Position numbers and translations under genes: made by a program. The notes under the pieces are model-generated. The model ran no database searches and was not told the DNA's origin. It was given only the letters and a program-made list of their open reading frames with translations. A DNA stretch of 64,000 bases, from positions 242,001 to 306,000 of the forward strand of contig WPIO01000119.1 in the NCBI GenBank assembly GCA_009760855.2, given 5' to 3'. How positions within the stretch are numbered: position 1 is the first letter of the stretch; each line of letters opens with the position of its first letter. Below are positions 22,421 through 33,479 of the stretch, piece after piece. Source of the DNA: Cristatella mucedo. Lineage: Eukaryota > Bryozoa > Phylactolaemata > Cristatellidae.

Positions 22421-24595
22421 TAAATTGAAAGCAATCTCGACGAATTTGAGCACGGATAGAGCGAACGGGAGCGTGCTTGTCAAGAGCACTCCTGAGTGTC
22501 ATGTTTATCGCATCAGTGAGGGTATCGAGAGATCAAGAAGGCCTGCATCACAAACAGATTTCAAAAACTTGTCCAAGTCAATGCTTTGTAAGTTACGTCG
22601 TTTGGAAAATTCGAGCCAGTCGGACACTAAACAGATTTATAAGACAGTAAACCATTTACTGGCCAATGCTGCAAGGTCTGACTCCCCAGATATTAAGGGC
22701 TCAGCCAAAAAGTTTTCAGCCTTCTTTACTGAAAAAATTGTGCACATTCGTGCGTCCATTAAGCCCCCTCCGACCAAAGCAATCGCCGTTCCTCAACCTG
22801 TGGCCTTTCTTAAAAGGTTCTCTGATGTTTCTGCCTGTGATGTGGCTGCCTTAATAAGGTCTAGCAAAAAGAGCTCGTCTCCCGAAGACCCTATACCTTC
22901 ATCTCTGTGGCCTTCACTTGCAGACCAACTTAGCCCTGCCATAACCAAGATTTTTAATGCTTCTTTGGGAAAAGGGGTCGTCCCCAAGTCCTTCAAATCG
23001 GCAATCGTTAGACCTATTCTTAAAAAGCCTGGATTAGACACAGAGGTCCTAGCAAACTATCGTCCAGTTTCCCTTCTTCCGTTCTTATCAAAGATTCTTG
23101 AAAAAATTGTTGCTAAGCAGCTAGTTAAACATATTGAAAATAATGGAATGTCAGAAACATTTCAATCAGGTTTCAAGAGGCAGCACTCTACTGAAACTGC
23201 TCTCCTCCGTGTTAACAATGACATTCTACGTGGCAACGACGACGGGAATGTCACTGCCTTAGCTCTACTAGGTCTGTCTGCTGCCTTCGACACCATTGAT
23301 CACGAAGTTCTGCTTGAACGATTGAGAACAACGATCGGTCTGGCAGACGAAGCACTGGCATGGTTTAGATCATACTTGTCTGATCGTGTTAAATCCGTGT
23401 CGTGTGGGGGTCAGGTCTCAGACATAAGAAGGGTCACCTGTGGAGTCCCTCAAGGGTCTGTACTTGGTCCCTTGCTGTTCTCCATTTATACGCAACCTCT
23501 GGGAAAAGTGATTAAGGCCCATGGAATAGGATATCACTTCTATGCTGACGATACTCAATTGTATTTGTCATTTAAACCGTCGAAATCTGCTGCAGCAACT
23601 GAGAAACTGAATGCTTGCCTTGCCGATATTCGATCCTGGATGTCGGAAAACTTCCCGAAATTAAATGACGATAAAACCGAGCTGCTGCTCATAGGACACC
23701 CTAAGCGTGTGGCTGGATTAAAAGGCTTTGCTTTTCTAATAGGTGATGCTATTGTGCAACCTTCACCACGTGCTCGTAATCTAGGTGTCGTGTTCGACAG
23801 CTGCCTCAATTTCAAAAGCTTCATTCAGAAGACTGCCTCTACAGCTAGCAATCACATCCGATCCCAATCCAAGATTAGAAGATGTCTCCCACAGTGGCTT
23901 GTAAAAAATTTAACTAGCTCTTTAGTTCTGTCTCGGCTTGATTATTGTAATTTCCTTTTGGCTGGGCTACCAAAGAAAGCTATTATGCCACTACAGCGGA
24001 CTATGAATATGGCTGCAAGGCTGGTCTTTAAGTCCCAGCGGTTTGAGCACGTGTCACCTTTGCTGAAAGAGATAGATTGGTAGCCGGTTGAGCAAAGGAT
24101 ACAGAGCAAAGTTCTTATGCTGACCGACAAGGCCCTCCACGGCTTGGCTCCTTCATACCTAGCTGAACTGCTGCATCAGTTTCAGCCTGTTCTCGCCCTC
24201 AGGTCCTGTGTGGACAATAAATTAACGGTCCCATTCCTCCGCTTAAAGACAGTTGGCGACAGAAGCTTTAGCTCTGCAGGTCCTAGACTGTGAAACTCGC
24301 TTCCACAATTCTTACGCAACGACATTTACTCTCCAACTGCCGACTATGGCACATGTTTTTCAGCGGTCCTGAACTGCTACTTCCATGCTACTCACTACCT
24401 CAACTGCTCTCCTAACTCTGCTATGCTTCCCACTTTCTCTTTGTTGCGTGAGACGAAGTCTGTTGGCTACCGAATGCGTACCGAAAGCCGCTTAGGCTGT
24501 GAGTGTGCTATACAAAACTCTCCTGCGTAACACTCACATGGTCTTTATGACTTTGTGAAGTTACTGACGGAGATACATTACATTGCATTACATAA
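22421..24595 (+). mobile_element. LINE-B, best copy, with (ATTAC)n tail
   Basis: Contains a nearly complete reverse transcriptase ORF (separate entry), its C-terminal domain beyond two stop codons, and a 3' untranslated end with gtgagtgtgctatac, acactcac and ggagatacattacattgcat. The hairpin words gagtgt and acactc flank the tail region. The copy is 5'-truncated, with no endonuclease before it, and begins immediately after an inverted fragment of the same family. Confidence 0.9.
22425..24083 (+). pseudogene. LINE-B reverse transcriptase ORF, two nonsense codons from complete 3' end
   Basis: 552 codons read without a stop. The nominal TTG start is only the edge of the open frame. Residues about 150-165 carry SPEDPIPSSLWPSL and about 205-225 NYRPVSLLPFLSKILEK. 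HSTETALLRV follows at about 255, LSAAFDTIDH with catalytic D289, GVPQGSVLGP from 340, and YADD at 373-376 with the two catalytic aspartates intact. This is the domain order of CR1/L2-type LINE reverse transcriptases. A TAG follows EIDW where another copy (48.8 kb) has TGG ATG. After it the same frame continues (PVEQRIQSKVLML), with a second nonsense codon near 24291, to the normal C-terminus near 24490. A relatively young copy judged by its long intact frame. Confidence 0.9.
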
Positions 24596-24599
24596 TAAA

Positions 24600-25545
24600 C
24601 ACAATTTTTATGCCGATATTTGATTTTTAATGTCCGAAAACATACTTAAAGTAAACGAAGCTAAAACTAAACTGCTGCTCACGGGACATCTCAAGCGTGT
24701 GGCTGGAAAAGAAGGCTTTACACTTCCAATAGGCGATGCTGTTGTGAAACCGTACAACCTGCTCGGAATTAAGATGACAGCTGCCTACATTTTACAAGGC
24801 TTGATTAAGAAGACTGCTTGTAAGCTAGCCATCACATCGGATCAATATCCAAGATTAGGAACTGTCTTGCACGATGGCTTTCAAAATTAAACTATTTAGT
24901 TCTATTTTGGTTTTATTATTATAATTCCCATTTGGTTGGGCTACAAAAGAAAGCAACCAGACCACTGCCGCTGGCTATGAATACGGCTGAAAGGTAGTCT
25001 TCAAGTCCTAGAGGTTGACCGTTTTCCCCTTTGCTAAAAGAACTAGGATGTCTGCCGTTCAATCAGCAGATATAGAGCAAAGTTCTTACACTGACCGACA
25101 AGGCCCGCTACGGCTTGCCTCATTCGTAACTAGCTGAACTGCTACACTAGTTTCAAAATCCTCCTGCTGTCACGTCCTGTACGGACAATAAATTAGCTGT
25201 TCAATTCCTCTGCTTAAAAACTGTTGGCCACAGGTGCTTTCGTTCTGCAGGTCAAAGACTGTGAAGCTCAATCTCGCAATTCATAGACAATGGCAACTGG
25301 TCTCCTGCCGCCGACTTTGGCGAATCCTTTCCAGCTCCCCTAAACTGCTACTCCGACGCTATTCTTTAACTCAACTGCTCTCTCGACTCCACTTTTCTCC
25401 TTTTAGCGTGAGATTAAGTCTGTTGGCTACCCAATACGTACTGAAAGGTTTTTGAGATTTGAGTGGGCTGTGCAAAGCTCTCGTGGATAACACCCTCAAA
25501 GTCTTTGTGTTATGGTGGAGTTACAGAAGGAGATAAATCTTAAGC
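24600..25545 (+). mobile_element. LINE-B second copy, older, directly downstream
   Basis: Starts at the SENILKVNEAKTKLLLTGH block (compare SENFPKLNDDKTELLLIGH upstream), keeps HLKRVAGKEGF, and runs with indels through the C-terminal domain to gttacagaaggagataaat. Placed 5 bases after the previous LINE-B tail in the same orientation, so two insertions at or near one site, or a tandem product. Confidence 0.85.
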
Positions 25546-26169
25546 TGCACTTTCACTGGTTTCAAGAAAACGCAGTTTGAAATTAGATTAAAATTTCATA
25601 ACGATAATGATCATAGTTTTCTGAATAATTTTATCTGACAAATGCAAATGCAAATATGCAAATATTGCCATATAACTGACGTCAGAGACTAAACCCAATC
25701 TCTAAACGCAATCGGTTGGCTACACTGCTACTAACCAATAATGGTTCCGTGAATTCTCGAGGCACACTTCAGCAAAAGGATTTAAAGAAATTCAGAAATT
25801 AGATTTTTATTTTACTGAAGAAATTACTCACATATTCTCGCATTGCTAATTTTTACAACTAAAAGATGCTTTGCACTTCTTCTCTAACGTGTGTAGAAAA
25901 AAATAAATAACAATTTATTAAAGGATCAAACAAGGGCATAGTGGGTAATAGTGTAACGCATAACCAAATGCACGAATATAAAGATATATGTTTAACTATA
26001 ACAAAATTAAGTGAGTTTTAAGTTCAAAAAAATGCTCTCAACTTGTCGGGACGTCGGGATTCAGCTAAATGTTCAAGCTGCTGTTCTTGTTCAAGAAACT
26101 TAATTGAGTTGTGTTGGAACAACTACAATCCTCAATCAAAATTTGAAAAGGCAAGTACGTTTCAGTCAG
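25546..26169. other. AT-rich, no recognised feature
   Basis: Short A-rich runs and one repeated aaatgcaaat word. No open frame with splice borders and no repeat family of this window. Confidence 0.45.
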
Positions 26170-26440
26170 TCATAGATCTAATTAAGGCGAATAAGTGAAC
26201 GCTCACCTTGAAAGGTATGCTGACTTAGGGATAGCGTCTCGAATTTTTCTCGACTTCTTGGCATGGTTAACGACTGTTTGACTATAAGTTCTCCTTTAGC
26301 TTCACTAGGATTGTCTAGGATTTACTAGCACTGCACTGCCAATGTTTAGGTCCTACCACACTTGAGTACTTCAGAGCATCAATTTAAACCCACAGCAGTC
26401 ATCCGAGCAACATCTAAAATATGGGGTCCCCTATGCTGTC
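26170..26440 (+). mobile_element. LINE-A RT fragment, truncated at 3' side
   Basis: Decayed plus-strand LINE-A palm region: codons resembling LLLLDFLAW, FRSYHT and QQSSEQHLKYGVPYA around 26240-26430. It stops after the GVPQ-like motif, where an opposite-strand LINE-A 3' end begins. Confidence 0.7.
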
Positions 26441-26444
26441 AGAA

Positions 26445-27715
26445 TAATCGTTTTATTTCCACAATAATGATAAAATGAATAATAAATACATTTGGCAAAT
26501 TAATGATCATACACTTGATAAAGTACACACAGATAACTCAATCTTCTTCTAGGCGCTTTACATTTGGTGCAAAGGAAACCCGATAGAATGGTATGTGGTA
26601 TCATGCTTTATAAAAAAAATTAATACAATGGCTAGGGGAGACATGTATACAGGCCAGCATGCAAATGTGGTTAGTGGCAGCATGGACAGTGTCAGCACGC
26701 ATAAGCACATGAAGGACGAATCACAGGGACCCACTAAATGCTGTCCTAAATAGGTGTGTTTTTAAGTTCTTTTTAAATGTGGTCAGGTCAGGGGATGTTC
26801 TGATGCAGGTCGGGAGGGAGTTTCAGGCTTTGGAAGCATACGAACTAAATGCACGGTCTCCAAAGGATTTAAGGTTTGTACGAGGTATTTGCAGACTGTT
26901 GAATTCCGAAAAGCGGGTGGTACAATGCTTGGCCTGATGGGGAAATATATGTGAGAGATAAGCTGGAGCCAAAGAAAGAAAGGGACCTAAAAGTGAGCGA
27001 CAAAACCTTGAAGTCAATCCGTTGCTTGACTGGTAGCCAGTGCAGGTCGGCGAGAAATAGTGTGATGGGGAAACTGTGACGTTCACGACAGATAAGCCTA
27101 GCTGCAGAGTTTTGCACTAGCTGTCAGCGCCTGATTGTACATGCTGGTTGGCCAGCAAGAAGTAAGATACAGAAGTCAAGACGGGATGTCACAAATGCAT
27201 GGACCAACTAAGACGTGGTATCCCTATTTAAAATAGCCCAAGTTTTAGCAATAGTATGTAGCTGAAAATAGGCGGATTTGACTGTGGAGCTGATATGGTC
27301 GTCTAATGAAAGGTCACTTTGGAACATGACAGCCAGATTTCGTGCAGATTCAAAAGGAGAAATGTTGGCAAAGCCGATTTTGAGAATCGGACTTTACAAT
27401 TTCTGAATCCCACTTGGTTTTACCATACATAGTATATTTTTTATCATAGCTTAGTTTTAGAAATTTTGCTGCTATCCATGTGTGGATATCATCTATACAT
27501 CTAGCAAAGGAGTTGAGAGAATTCGAGGTGCTCGAAGGCTGGGAGGGATGAAAGTAGAGGTACAACTGAGGGTCGCATAGAAGTGAAAGCATAGATTATG
27601 GTTGGCAATCACATAGGCAAGAGGGAGAGCATAAACCGTGAAAAGAACCAGACCTAGCATGGAGTATTGAGGTACCCCATATTCCAAAGGTACGTCGGAT
27701 GATCTTTGTCCATCA
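26445..27715 (-). mobile_element. LINE-A, RT C-terminal half to 3' end
   Basis: The plus strand begins with the inverted tail (taataaatacatttgg, gataactcaatcttcttct, aggcgctttac) and ends near 27715 with the QRSSEVPL-like block. The minus strand includes EYGVPQYSMLGLVLFTVYAL and FHFYATLSCTS, where YADDTQLY has been disrupted. Also present are SAARLICRERHSF and PSGQALYHPLFG. Several frameshifts; inactive. Confidence 0.88.
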
Positions 27716-28610
27716 TGCTCTAAGAGTGCTCAATCTCTTTCTAGGCACTTTACTTTTGCCGTAAAGGAAGCACGATGAAAGGTTAGTGGTAGAAAGCTCC
27801 TTAAACATCAAGAGTAACATGGTTTGGGGTGACATGCACAAGGCAGCATGCATGTATGGCTATTGTTAGCACACATAAGCACATAAAGGATGAATCATGG
27901 GAACCCACTAAATTCTGTCATAAATATATGCGTTTTCAGTTTCTTTTTAAATGTGGTCAAGTCAAGAAATGCAGTGAGTGAAGTCGGGAGTAAGTTCCAG
28001 GCTTTGGGAGCATACGATCTAGAGGCAGGGTCTTCCCCAAAGGATTTTAAGTTTGTACGAGATAGAGGCAAGAAATTATATTCTGAAAAGTGTATGGTAC
28101 GATACTTAGCCCACTGGGGGAGTAGATCTGATTGGTAGGCTGGAACAAAAAAATGAAGGGACCTTAAAATGAATGACAAAACCTTGAAGTCCATGAGTTT
28201 AGTGACTGGGATTCAGTGCAGGTTGGCGAGAAGTGGTGAGATGTGGCAACTGTTAAGCTCACGGCAAACAAGCTTATTGGTGAGTCGTAATGGCTCACTA
28301 GGTAAGGTGGTTGCTTTTCACGACCTCGGATCACGACCTCGGTTTCGAATCCTGTGGTGGGCGATCTTTTATTGCCACTGCAAGCGGTGGTGATAACCGC
28401 AAGGGCTCTTCTGTTGCTATACAAAAAGAGGCTGTTAAATCAGCTAGTATTATTTTTATCTGCAGAGTTTCACAACCGCTGTAAGCGTGTAGTTGCACAG
28501 GCCGGAAGTCTCAGTAAGAAGCGAGTGACAGAAGTCAAGACCGGATGTCGAAAATGCGTGGACCAATTTAGATTTAGTATCCCTATCTAAACAAGCACAA
28601 TACATGCTCT
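27716..28610 (-). mobile_element. LINE-A 3' part carrying a nested SINE-B
   Basis: Inverted hairpin remains (gagtgctcaatctctttct, aggcactttac) at about 27727-27756, the C-terminal domain to about 28275, then SINE-B, then the continuing LINE-A (tgcagagtttcacaaccgct, the QNSA region) to about 28610. On the minus strand the part near 28060 reads PLSRTNLKSFGEDPAS and further down LLPTSLTAFLDLTTFKK. Confidence 0.85.
28281..28445 (+). mobile_element. SINE-B with rearranged palindrome, inside LINE-A
   Basis: Head atggctcactaggtaagg (box A) and box B-like tttcgaatcctgtgg, then the 3' half cactgcaagcggtggtga through aaaaagaggctgttaaatc. In other copies the central region is an inverted repeat of cacgacctcgg; here it reads cacgacctcgg at 28319 and again cacgacctcgg at 28332, that is, a direct repeat. 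It splits the LINE-A around it. Confidence 0.85.
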
Positions 28611-28893
28611 ATATCTTGCCGAAGTAATCACCAGTAAGAATTTGGATCTCATTTTAGTTTTTGTGTGAACTGACAGAAAAGAGAGCTCAGTATTAAGGAC
28701 AAGAGCTTAGTGTCAATCGTACATCAGAATAACCTAAATCTCAACTGCAAATTAGCCATTATATCTCATGCTGCATCAGCCCGAATTCATTCGCTCAAAA
28801 CTATCTTGGTTACAAAAAGCATACATCAGCTCTATCTTCAATCTCCTTTTTGCTACTCATCTTTGCTTACTGACAGACATACTTCCTTTAAAC

Positions 28894-29035
28894 CGAACTG
28901 GTTTGGTCAGCGGTTTAGGTACTCTCCCCGAGCAAAGCCTGGCTGAGGTCATGGGCTCAAGCACCGAAACCTATGTGAAGTGCCTGAATAGAGATTAAGT
29001 TCTTTTGAAGCGTCATGCAAATGATTTTTATTATC
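28894..29035 (+). mobile_element. SINE-A
   Basis: gaactggtttggtcagcggt (box A region), gagcaaagcctggctgagg, tcatgggctcaagcacc (box B region decayed), then tgaagtgcctgaatagag, attaagttc and a T/A-rich end. Moderately diverged. Confidence 0.78.
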
Positions 29036-29553
29036 TATTATATTTAAGCTAATGTAGAGTGCCAAGATAAGCGAAACGTGTTCAGTATTCTAATGGTTTT
29101 ATTCAAATGTGCTATTATTATATGTTGCAGGAAACAAGCGAAGAGGCTGCTGCACAATTAGTCTTAAGCCATCAAATCAGAGCCGGTCCTTTCTGACATT
29201 GTAAAATACTGCTGAATCTGCTGCCACGATGGGAATGGCACATCTCAGTAGCGACACACGGCAGCAATGAAGAGTGCTCCTACCTTAGGATATTACAGAA
29301 TAATCATAGCATTGAGAAGCTTCTTTGCACCAGAGACAGAAAGGTGAGCACTTCTTGCACAAACCACTATTTACAACCACTCAGGTAATGCGCCCAGATC
29401 ATCTCAGAACTGCTGACAGGTGCCAAGTCTCCGTTACAACTTCCGCCCTAATACACGCCAGAGCTGAATTCCCTGCCTATTGAAATACTTTGGCATGTAA
29501 ACCTTTGAACGACAAAACATGACATAACCCATTGCCTAGTCGTTATAATTCAG
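29036..29553. other. Unique DNA upstream of an exon candidate
   Basis: Includes a short segment 29295-29339 bounded by an AG (cttaggatattacag) and a strong donor aaag|gtgagc, which could be a 45-base micro-exon reading HSIEKLLCTRDRK. Its phase does not fit the next candidate, so it is not called. Confidence 0.35.
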
Positions 29554-29686
29554 GACTAATGATACCAATATGGGCAGGCTTAACCTGGCTGATCTAACAT
29601 CATTCTGGTTCGATAGCAGAGGAAACTATGTCCCATATGCAACCCTCCGAAATAAAACATCAGAGTATATCACTCACATTGAGTCA
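29554..29686 (+). pseudogene. Possible Ig-like exon cut by a LINE-A insertion
   Basis: After an AG at tataattcag, entry phase 2, the plus strand reads TNDTNMGRLN, NLADLTSFWFDSRGN and LRNKTSEYITHIES, then runs straight into a 5'-truncated LINE-A. The block LADLTSFWFDSRGN is close to LELTYSWFRFRGN in the minus-strand candidate at 6955-7167. NDT and NKT sequons fit an extracellular domain. The frame has no strand-F cysteine before the LINE junction, so the exon would have lost its end. Confidence 0.35.
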
Positions 29687-30290
29687 CTAGGATTGTCTGT
29701 AGCAAGCGTCGCAGTTTCCACATCACACCACTTCTCACCGACCTGCACTAGCTACCAGTCAAGCAACGGATTGACTTCCAAGTTTTGTTGCTCACTTTTG
29801 GGTCATTTCATTCTTTGGCTCCCGCCTGTCAGATCTACTCCCCCACCAGGCCAAGCATAATACCACCCATTTTTCGGAATCAAACAGTTTACCACTACTT
29901 TGTACAAACCTAAAATTCTTTGGAGACCATGCATTTAGCTCGTATGTTCCCAAAGCGTGGAACTGAGTGCCGACTTGCGTCAGAACATCCCCTGACTTGA
30001 CCACATTTAAAAAGAACTTAAAAACACACCTATTTAGGACAGCATTTAGTGGGTCCCTGTGGTTTGTCCTTGATTTGCTTATGCGTGCTGACACTGTGCA
30101 TGCTGCCACTAACTAAATTGTCATGCTGACCGTGCTTATGTCAACCCAAATCATTTTATTCATGTTTATCAAGCATGATATTTCTCACCATTTAATCGCG
30201 CCTCCCTTTGCAGCAAATGTGAAGTGCCTAGAAAGAGTTGAGTTCTCTGGGGGCGCTTTATCAAGTGCATTATTATTTATATCCAGACAG
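29687..30290 (+). mobile_element. LINE-A 3' fragment
   Basis: Begins in the SAARL region (ctaggattgtctgtagcaag), keeps the frame ISRTNLKFFGDHAFSS with one or two frameshifts, and ends with the hairpin gtgcctagaaagagttgag / ctctgggggcgctttatc followed by ATT repeats. 5'-truncated in the C-terminal domain. Confidence 0.92.
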
Positions 30291-30373
30291 CTAAATGTCT
30301 TTGGAAAATTATACAACTGACTTATTAATGAATAAATACAAGCCCATGCGTCGCAGAATTTTTGCAAGTTTAG

Positions 30374-30481
30374 TGTCGCTTACCAGGCTTGTAGGGCCCA
30401 GACAACAGCCACCGGAGATGAGGATTTTGAGATTGCCATTGCCATGGCCGCAGTCTACCTCATGAAAAAACTTGAGGAAAA
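30374..30481 (+). CDS. Candidate internal exon, unrecognised protein
   Basis: Flanked by an AG (ttgcaagtttag) and a good donor (gaggaaaa|gtaagg). Entry and exit phases are both 2. The frame reads VAYQACRAQTTATGDED, then FEIAIAMAAVYLMKKLEE. An alternative is a terminal exon ending LEEK with the TAA that overlaps the donor. The composition and an amphipathic helix-like run (EIAIAMAAVYLMKKLEE) look coding. I do not recognise the family. Confidence 0.42.
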
Positions 30482-31059
30482 GTAAGGTTGGCTAAATCTT
30501 GATGTCATAATTCTCAGATTAAAGTGATAACACATGCCTGACGTTCAAAGAGGCAAGTGAACTGAAGGTTTAAACGCAAATCTTTACTTACTCCGAATAA
30601 TGCAATTGCAGAGTCCTATTGAAAACATCAGTATTTTCATTTGGATTCTACCTTGCTTACGTGATGTATATCGTCTACAGGCAAGCAAGATGTATGCACT
30701 TGGTTAAAGTCAGCGTTTGGCCTTGCAATGGCTCAAAAGAGTCAAGGTTTGTGAGTGATTTTGTTATCTAGGCATCATGCGACCACTGATGCTTGTTACT
30801 GTAGCTCAATTGCATAAAGTAAAGAAGAATTAGCTAACGTAGATAGAAAGCTATTTCATAATTTAGCAGACAGTGCTTCTTCCTGCTCGAAAATACTACT
30901 GCTATTTTAGTGGATGCAACTCAATTTTTAAATTTTTCAGTAGCCACTGCAAGGTATTTGCAAGTTTTAGAAATATTTAGGAGTTTAACTTAGGCAATAT
31001 GCTGAGAGTAGCAATGAAAATAAGCTAAAGTGGTCAATTTTATATGTAAAATCTCAATC
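30482..31059. other. AT-rich, probable intron
   Basis: Downstream of the exon candidate. No repeat family and no paired splice signals. Confidence 0.4.
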
Positions 31060-31460
31060 CGCCCGCCATCCAGCGACTACATAAGGGCTGGGGTAGAAAC
31101 CTTATACCAAACTTCTTCGTAATACCTTCGGGTATTCCACTGAAGTCTTCGCAATGGATCCACAATTCTTCTACATTGATCAATATTCTTTTGGTGCTTC
31201 CAGTTGCACACACTTTCTTGCCGTCCTCAGCTTGGACTTCCATGCTACTCACTTCCTCGACTGCCTTCTAGGACGCAATTGGGCGTCTTAATATCTTACT
31301 ATTACCTTGTGGCATGAGATGAAGGTTTTTGGCTACCACGTGCATGCGGAAAGCTCTTTAGGTTTTGAGCGTGCTAAAGAAACAAATCATGCGTAAAAGC
31401 CACCTTGTCTTTTGAGTTTGGAGTTACGGAGGAAGATAAATTATATTACATTACCGTATA
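31060..31460 (+). mobile_element. LINE-B 3' fragment
   Basis: Contains cttccatgctactcacttcc, then catgagatgaaggtttttgg and ggagttacggaggaagat before attatattacattac: the end of LINE-B in the same order as at 24.4 kb. The part before 31200 is more diverged. Confidence 0.8.
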
Positions 31461-31709
31461 CATAAAAATGCGAAGTGACTTAAATTTAGGCCCACATCCA
31501 TATAGTTTTTCCTCTCGGATAGTTTGATTGTGTATGTGCCCTAATCTTTATTTAAAAATCACTCCACTACATATTCATTCAACTCCCTCGTCTTGCAGAG
31601 CAGAGATCCAATAAATATACTGTAGCGCTAGATAGTTTTGACGTCACTATCTGGCGCAGATTCTGGTTGGTGTACTTTACAATATCGTTATGCCTTAATT
31701 TTAAATCCT

Positions 31710-31873
31710 AGCTGATTAAACAAACTCTTTTTTATAGCGGCAGAAGAGCCTTTACGGCTCTCACCACCGCTTGCAGTGGTGATAAAGGATTGCCCACCGC
31801 AGGGATCGAACCCACGACCTCGGGACCGAGGTCGTGAAAGCCACCGCCTTACATAGTGTGCCATCACGGCTCA
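31710..31873 (-). mobile_element. SINE-B
   Basis: Complete copy in minus orientation. It has the perfect 11-base palindrome arms cacgacctcgg and ccgaggtcgtg two bases apart, box B gggttcgatccctg, the ccactgcaagcggtggtg hairpin and the aaaaaagagtttgtttaatc end. Confidence 0.88.
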
Positions 31874-32327
31874 CCCAAGCTTTAGCAGGCGATGCATAGG
31901 GTACATTATGCCTATCGCAACTTTTTAGTGACCCAATGAGGCCAGCCTTGTGAAAAAGAAACAATACATTAACTGAACCAGGATGGTATTTTAAGGTAGC
32001 CTTGTCTATAAAATCAAACTCAAATGCCAAAACATTTCAAAGAAATTTTCTCTCTCCGCTAGCACTTATAGCGCAACAATTGCACACCAAAAATAATTTG
32101 TGGTTTGAAATATTTAGAAATTCCTGCATTACATAATTTTTCAATATTACGGCAACTTAAAAATTGCTTCTTCCTTGTGGGCTGCTTTTCTAAGACGATT
32201 GCGATATGATCTGAGTTCGAAAAAGTGTTGTTAGTTGGAGGACTCCTGCTGAAAAATGGTCATTCAGCCTGTAGAAGAGCTTCATTGGTAGCTTATTTAT
32301 TTACATCGTAATTATCAAGGTGCTGCG
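31874..32327. other. No recognised feature
   Basis: AT-rich unique DNA. A minus-strand open frame overlapping the SINE is an artefact of the repeat. Confidence 0.45.
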
Positions 32328-32485
32328 ATGGTTTGAGCCAGTGGTTAAGGTGCTCACTCTGAACGAGGTCACGGTAAATGCAACTGATTATCAAGGTCGA
32401 GGGCTTGAGTCCAGTGGCATGTGATGCGCCTGAATCTAGATTAAGTTCTGTTAGGCGTTCTAAGAATGAATTATAATGTAATTAC
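32328..32485 (+). mobile_element. SINE-A with internal insertion
   Basis: atggtttgagccagtggtta, aaggtgctcactctgaacga, then an extra stretch (ggtaaatgcaactgattatc) not in other copies, then aaggtcgagggcttgagtcc (box B region) and gatgcgcctgaatctagatt. The tail ends in a T/A-rich run. Confidence 0.75.
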
Positions 32486-33104
32486 AATAAAGAGTTCACG
32501 CTTCCAACAGATGCACATGTATCCAGTCCAGGACAGCAGTTCGGAATAACTTAATTTCCTAATAAAAAAAATTATAACCAGGAAAAAGTCCATCTGATCG
32601 GTTTTCGGGCAAGTGTCAGTGTTTGAAGTCAGGGAAGTACAGCCATATAAGCGTCGTGGTAGGCATGAGTGCATTGTACGGCTAAATGGCTTGACTGATC
32701 TTTTCCACCAGTAGGCAAAGTTGGCTACTTTTTCTGCCTAGCTACTGCTTTTAGCATACATTTAGGCTGCTAATGCATACGAAGGCACATAGTCACTGGG
32801 ATCGGACAGTCAGGGTGGGGGGTCACTGGAGTAACCTATGCAATCTAGTGCAGCAGGATACCACAATTGACGTGAGTGGCACAGCTGCAGGATTTTTCAC
32901 TTAACGTCTAACCCCCAAAGGTCGCAACAGCACGCAGACTTGGCTTCTGGGGATCTAGCAGCAGGGGCTCAGGTAATCTTGTTCAAACACTTAACGCCAA
33001 GCTGGCATGGGAGGTTGAAGTCATTTCGTTGTGACCACCTTCACGCTAGGTTGCTTTGCCCACACTGCATAACAGTAAGGGCAAGCAAGTGGAGCACAGT
33101 TCGT
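32486..33104. other. GC-richer unique stretch
   Basis: From about 32790 to 33060 base composition rises (gtcagggtggggggtcactg), but all frames are interrupted. Nothing further is recognised. Confidence 0.4.
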
Positions 33105-33122
33105 TAAGTGTGTGAACGTATA

Positions 33123-33156
<34 letters not shown>

Positions 33157-33219
33157 AGCATGAATGTGTGTATGAGCATGAGTGTGTGTGTGTGAGTGTG
33201 TGTGCGTTTGTGCGTGCGC

Positions 33220-33250
<31 letters not shown>
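33105..33250. repeat. (TG)n microsatellite with interruptions
   Basis: Nearly uninterrupted TG at 33130-33156, then variant units (gagcatgaatgtg, gcgtttgtgcgtgcgc), then TG again to 33243. Long open frames on both strands here are repeat artefacts. Confidence 0.95.
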
Positions 33251-33254
<4 letters not shown>

Positions 33255-33479
33255 AATCTTAAGAACTTCACTTCAGGACGCAAACGGGAAACAAGTGCAT
33301 TCACAAGTTGATCATGGGCTTTTCTGCTTGGCTCTACCTACTGACATAGCCCACTGGGTTCCTCTCGACTAATACAGATACAACGCCTTCGGGAGCAGCA
33401 TCACATCAAAAGGAGGAATTCGACAAAGTATCCCCAAAAGTTGGTGGGATAGCAGAAGCTGCTCCCGAAATTTGGCTAT

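Noticed and set aside
31040-31252. Minus-strand open frame GKKVCATGSTKRILINVEEL
   Set aside because: The region aligns on the plus strand with the LINE-B 3' part, so the frame is an antisense artefact.
33104-33311. HTHTHT and VCVCVC open frames
   Set aside because: Translation of the TG microsatellite.
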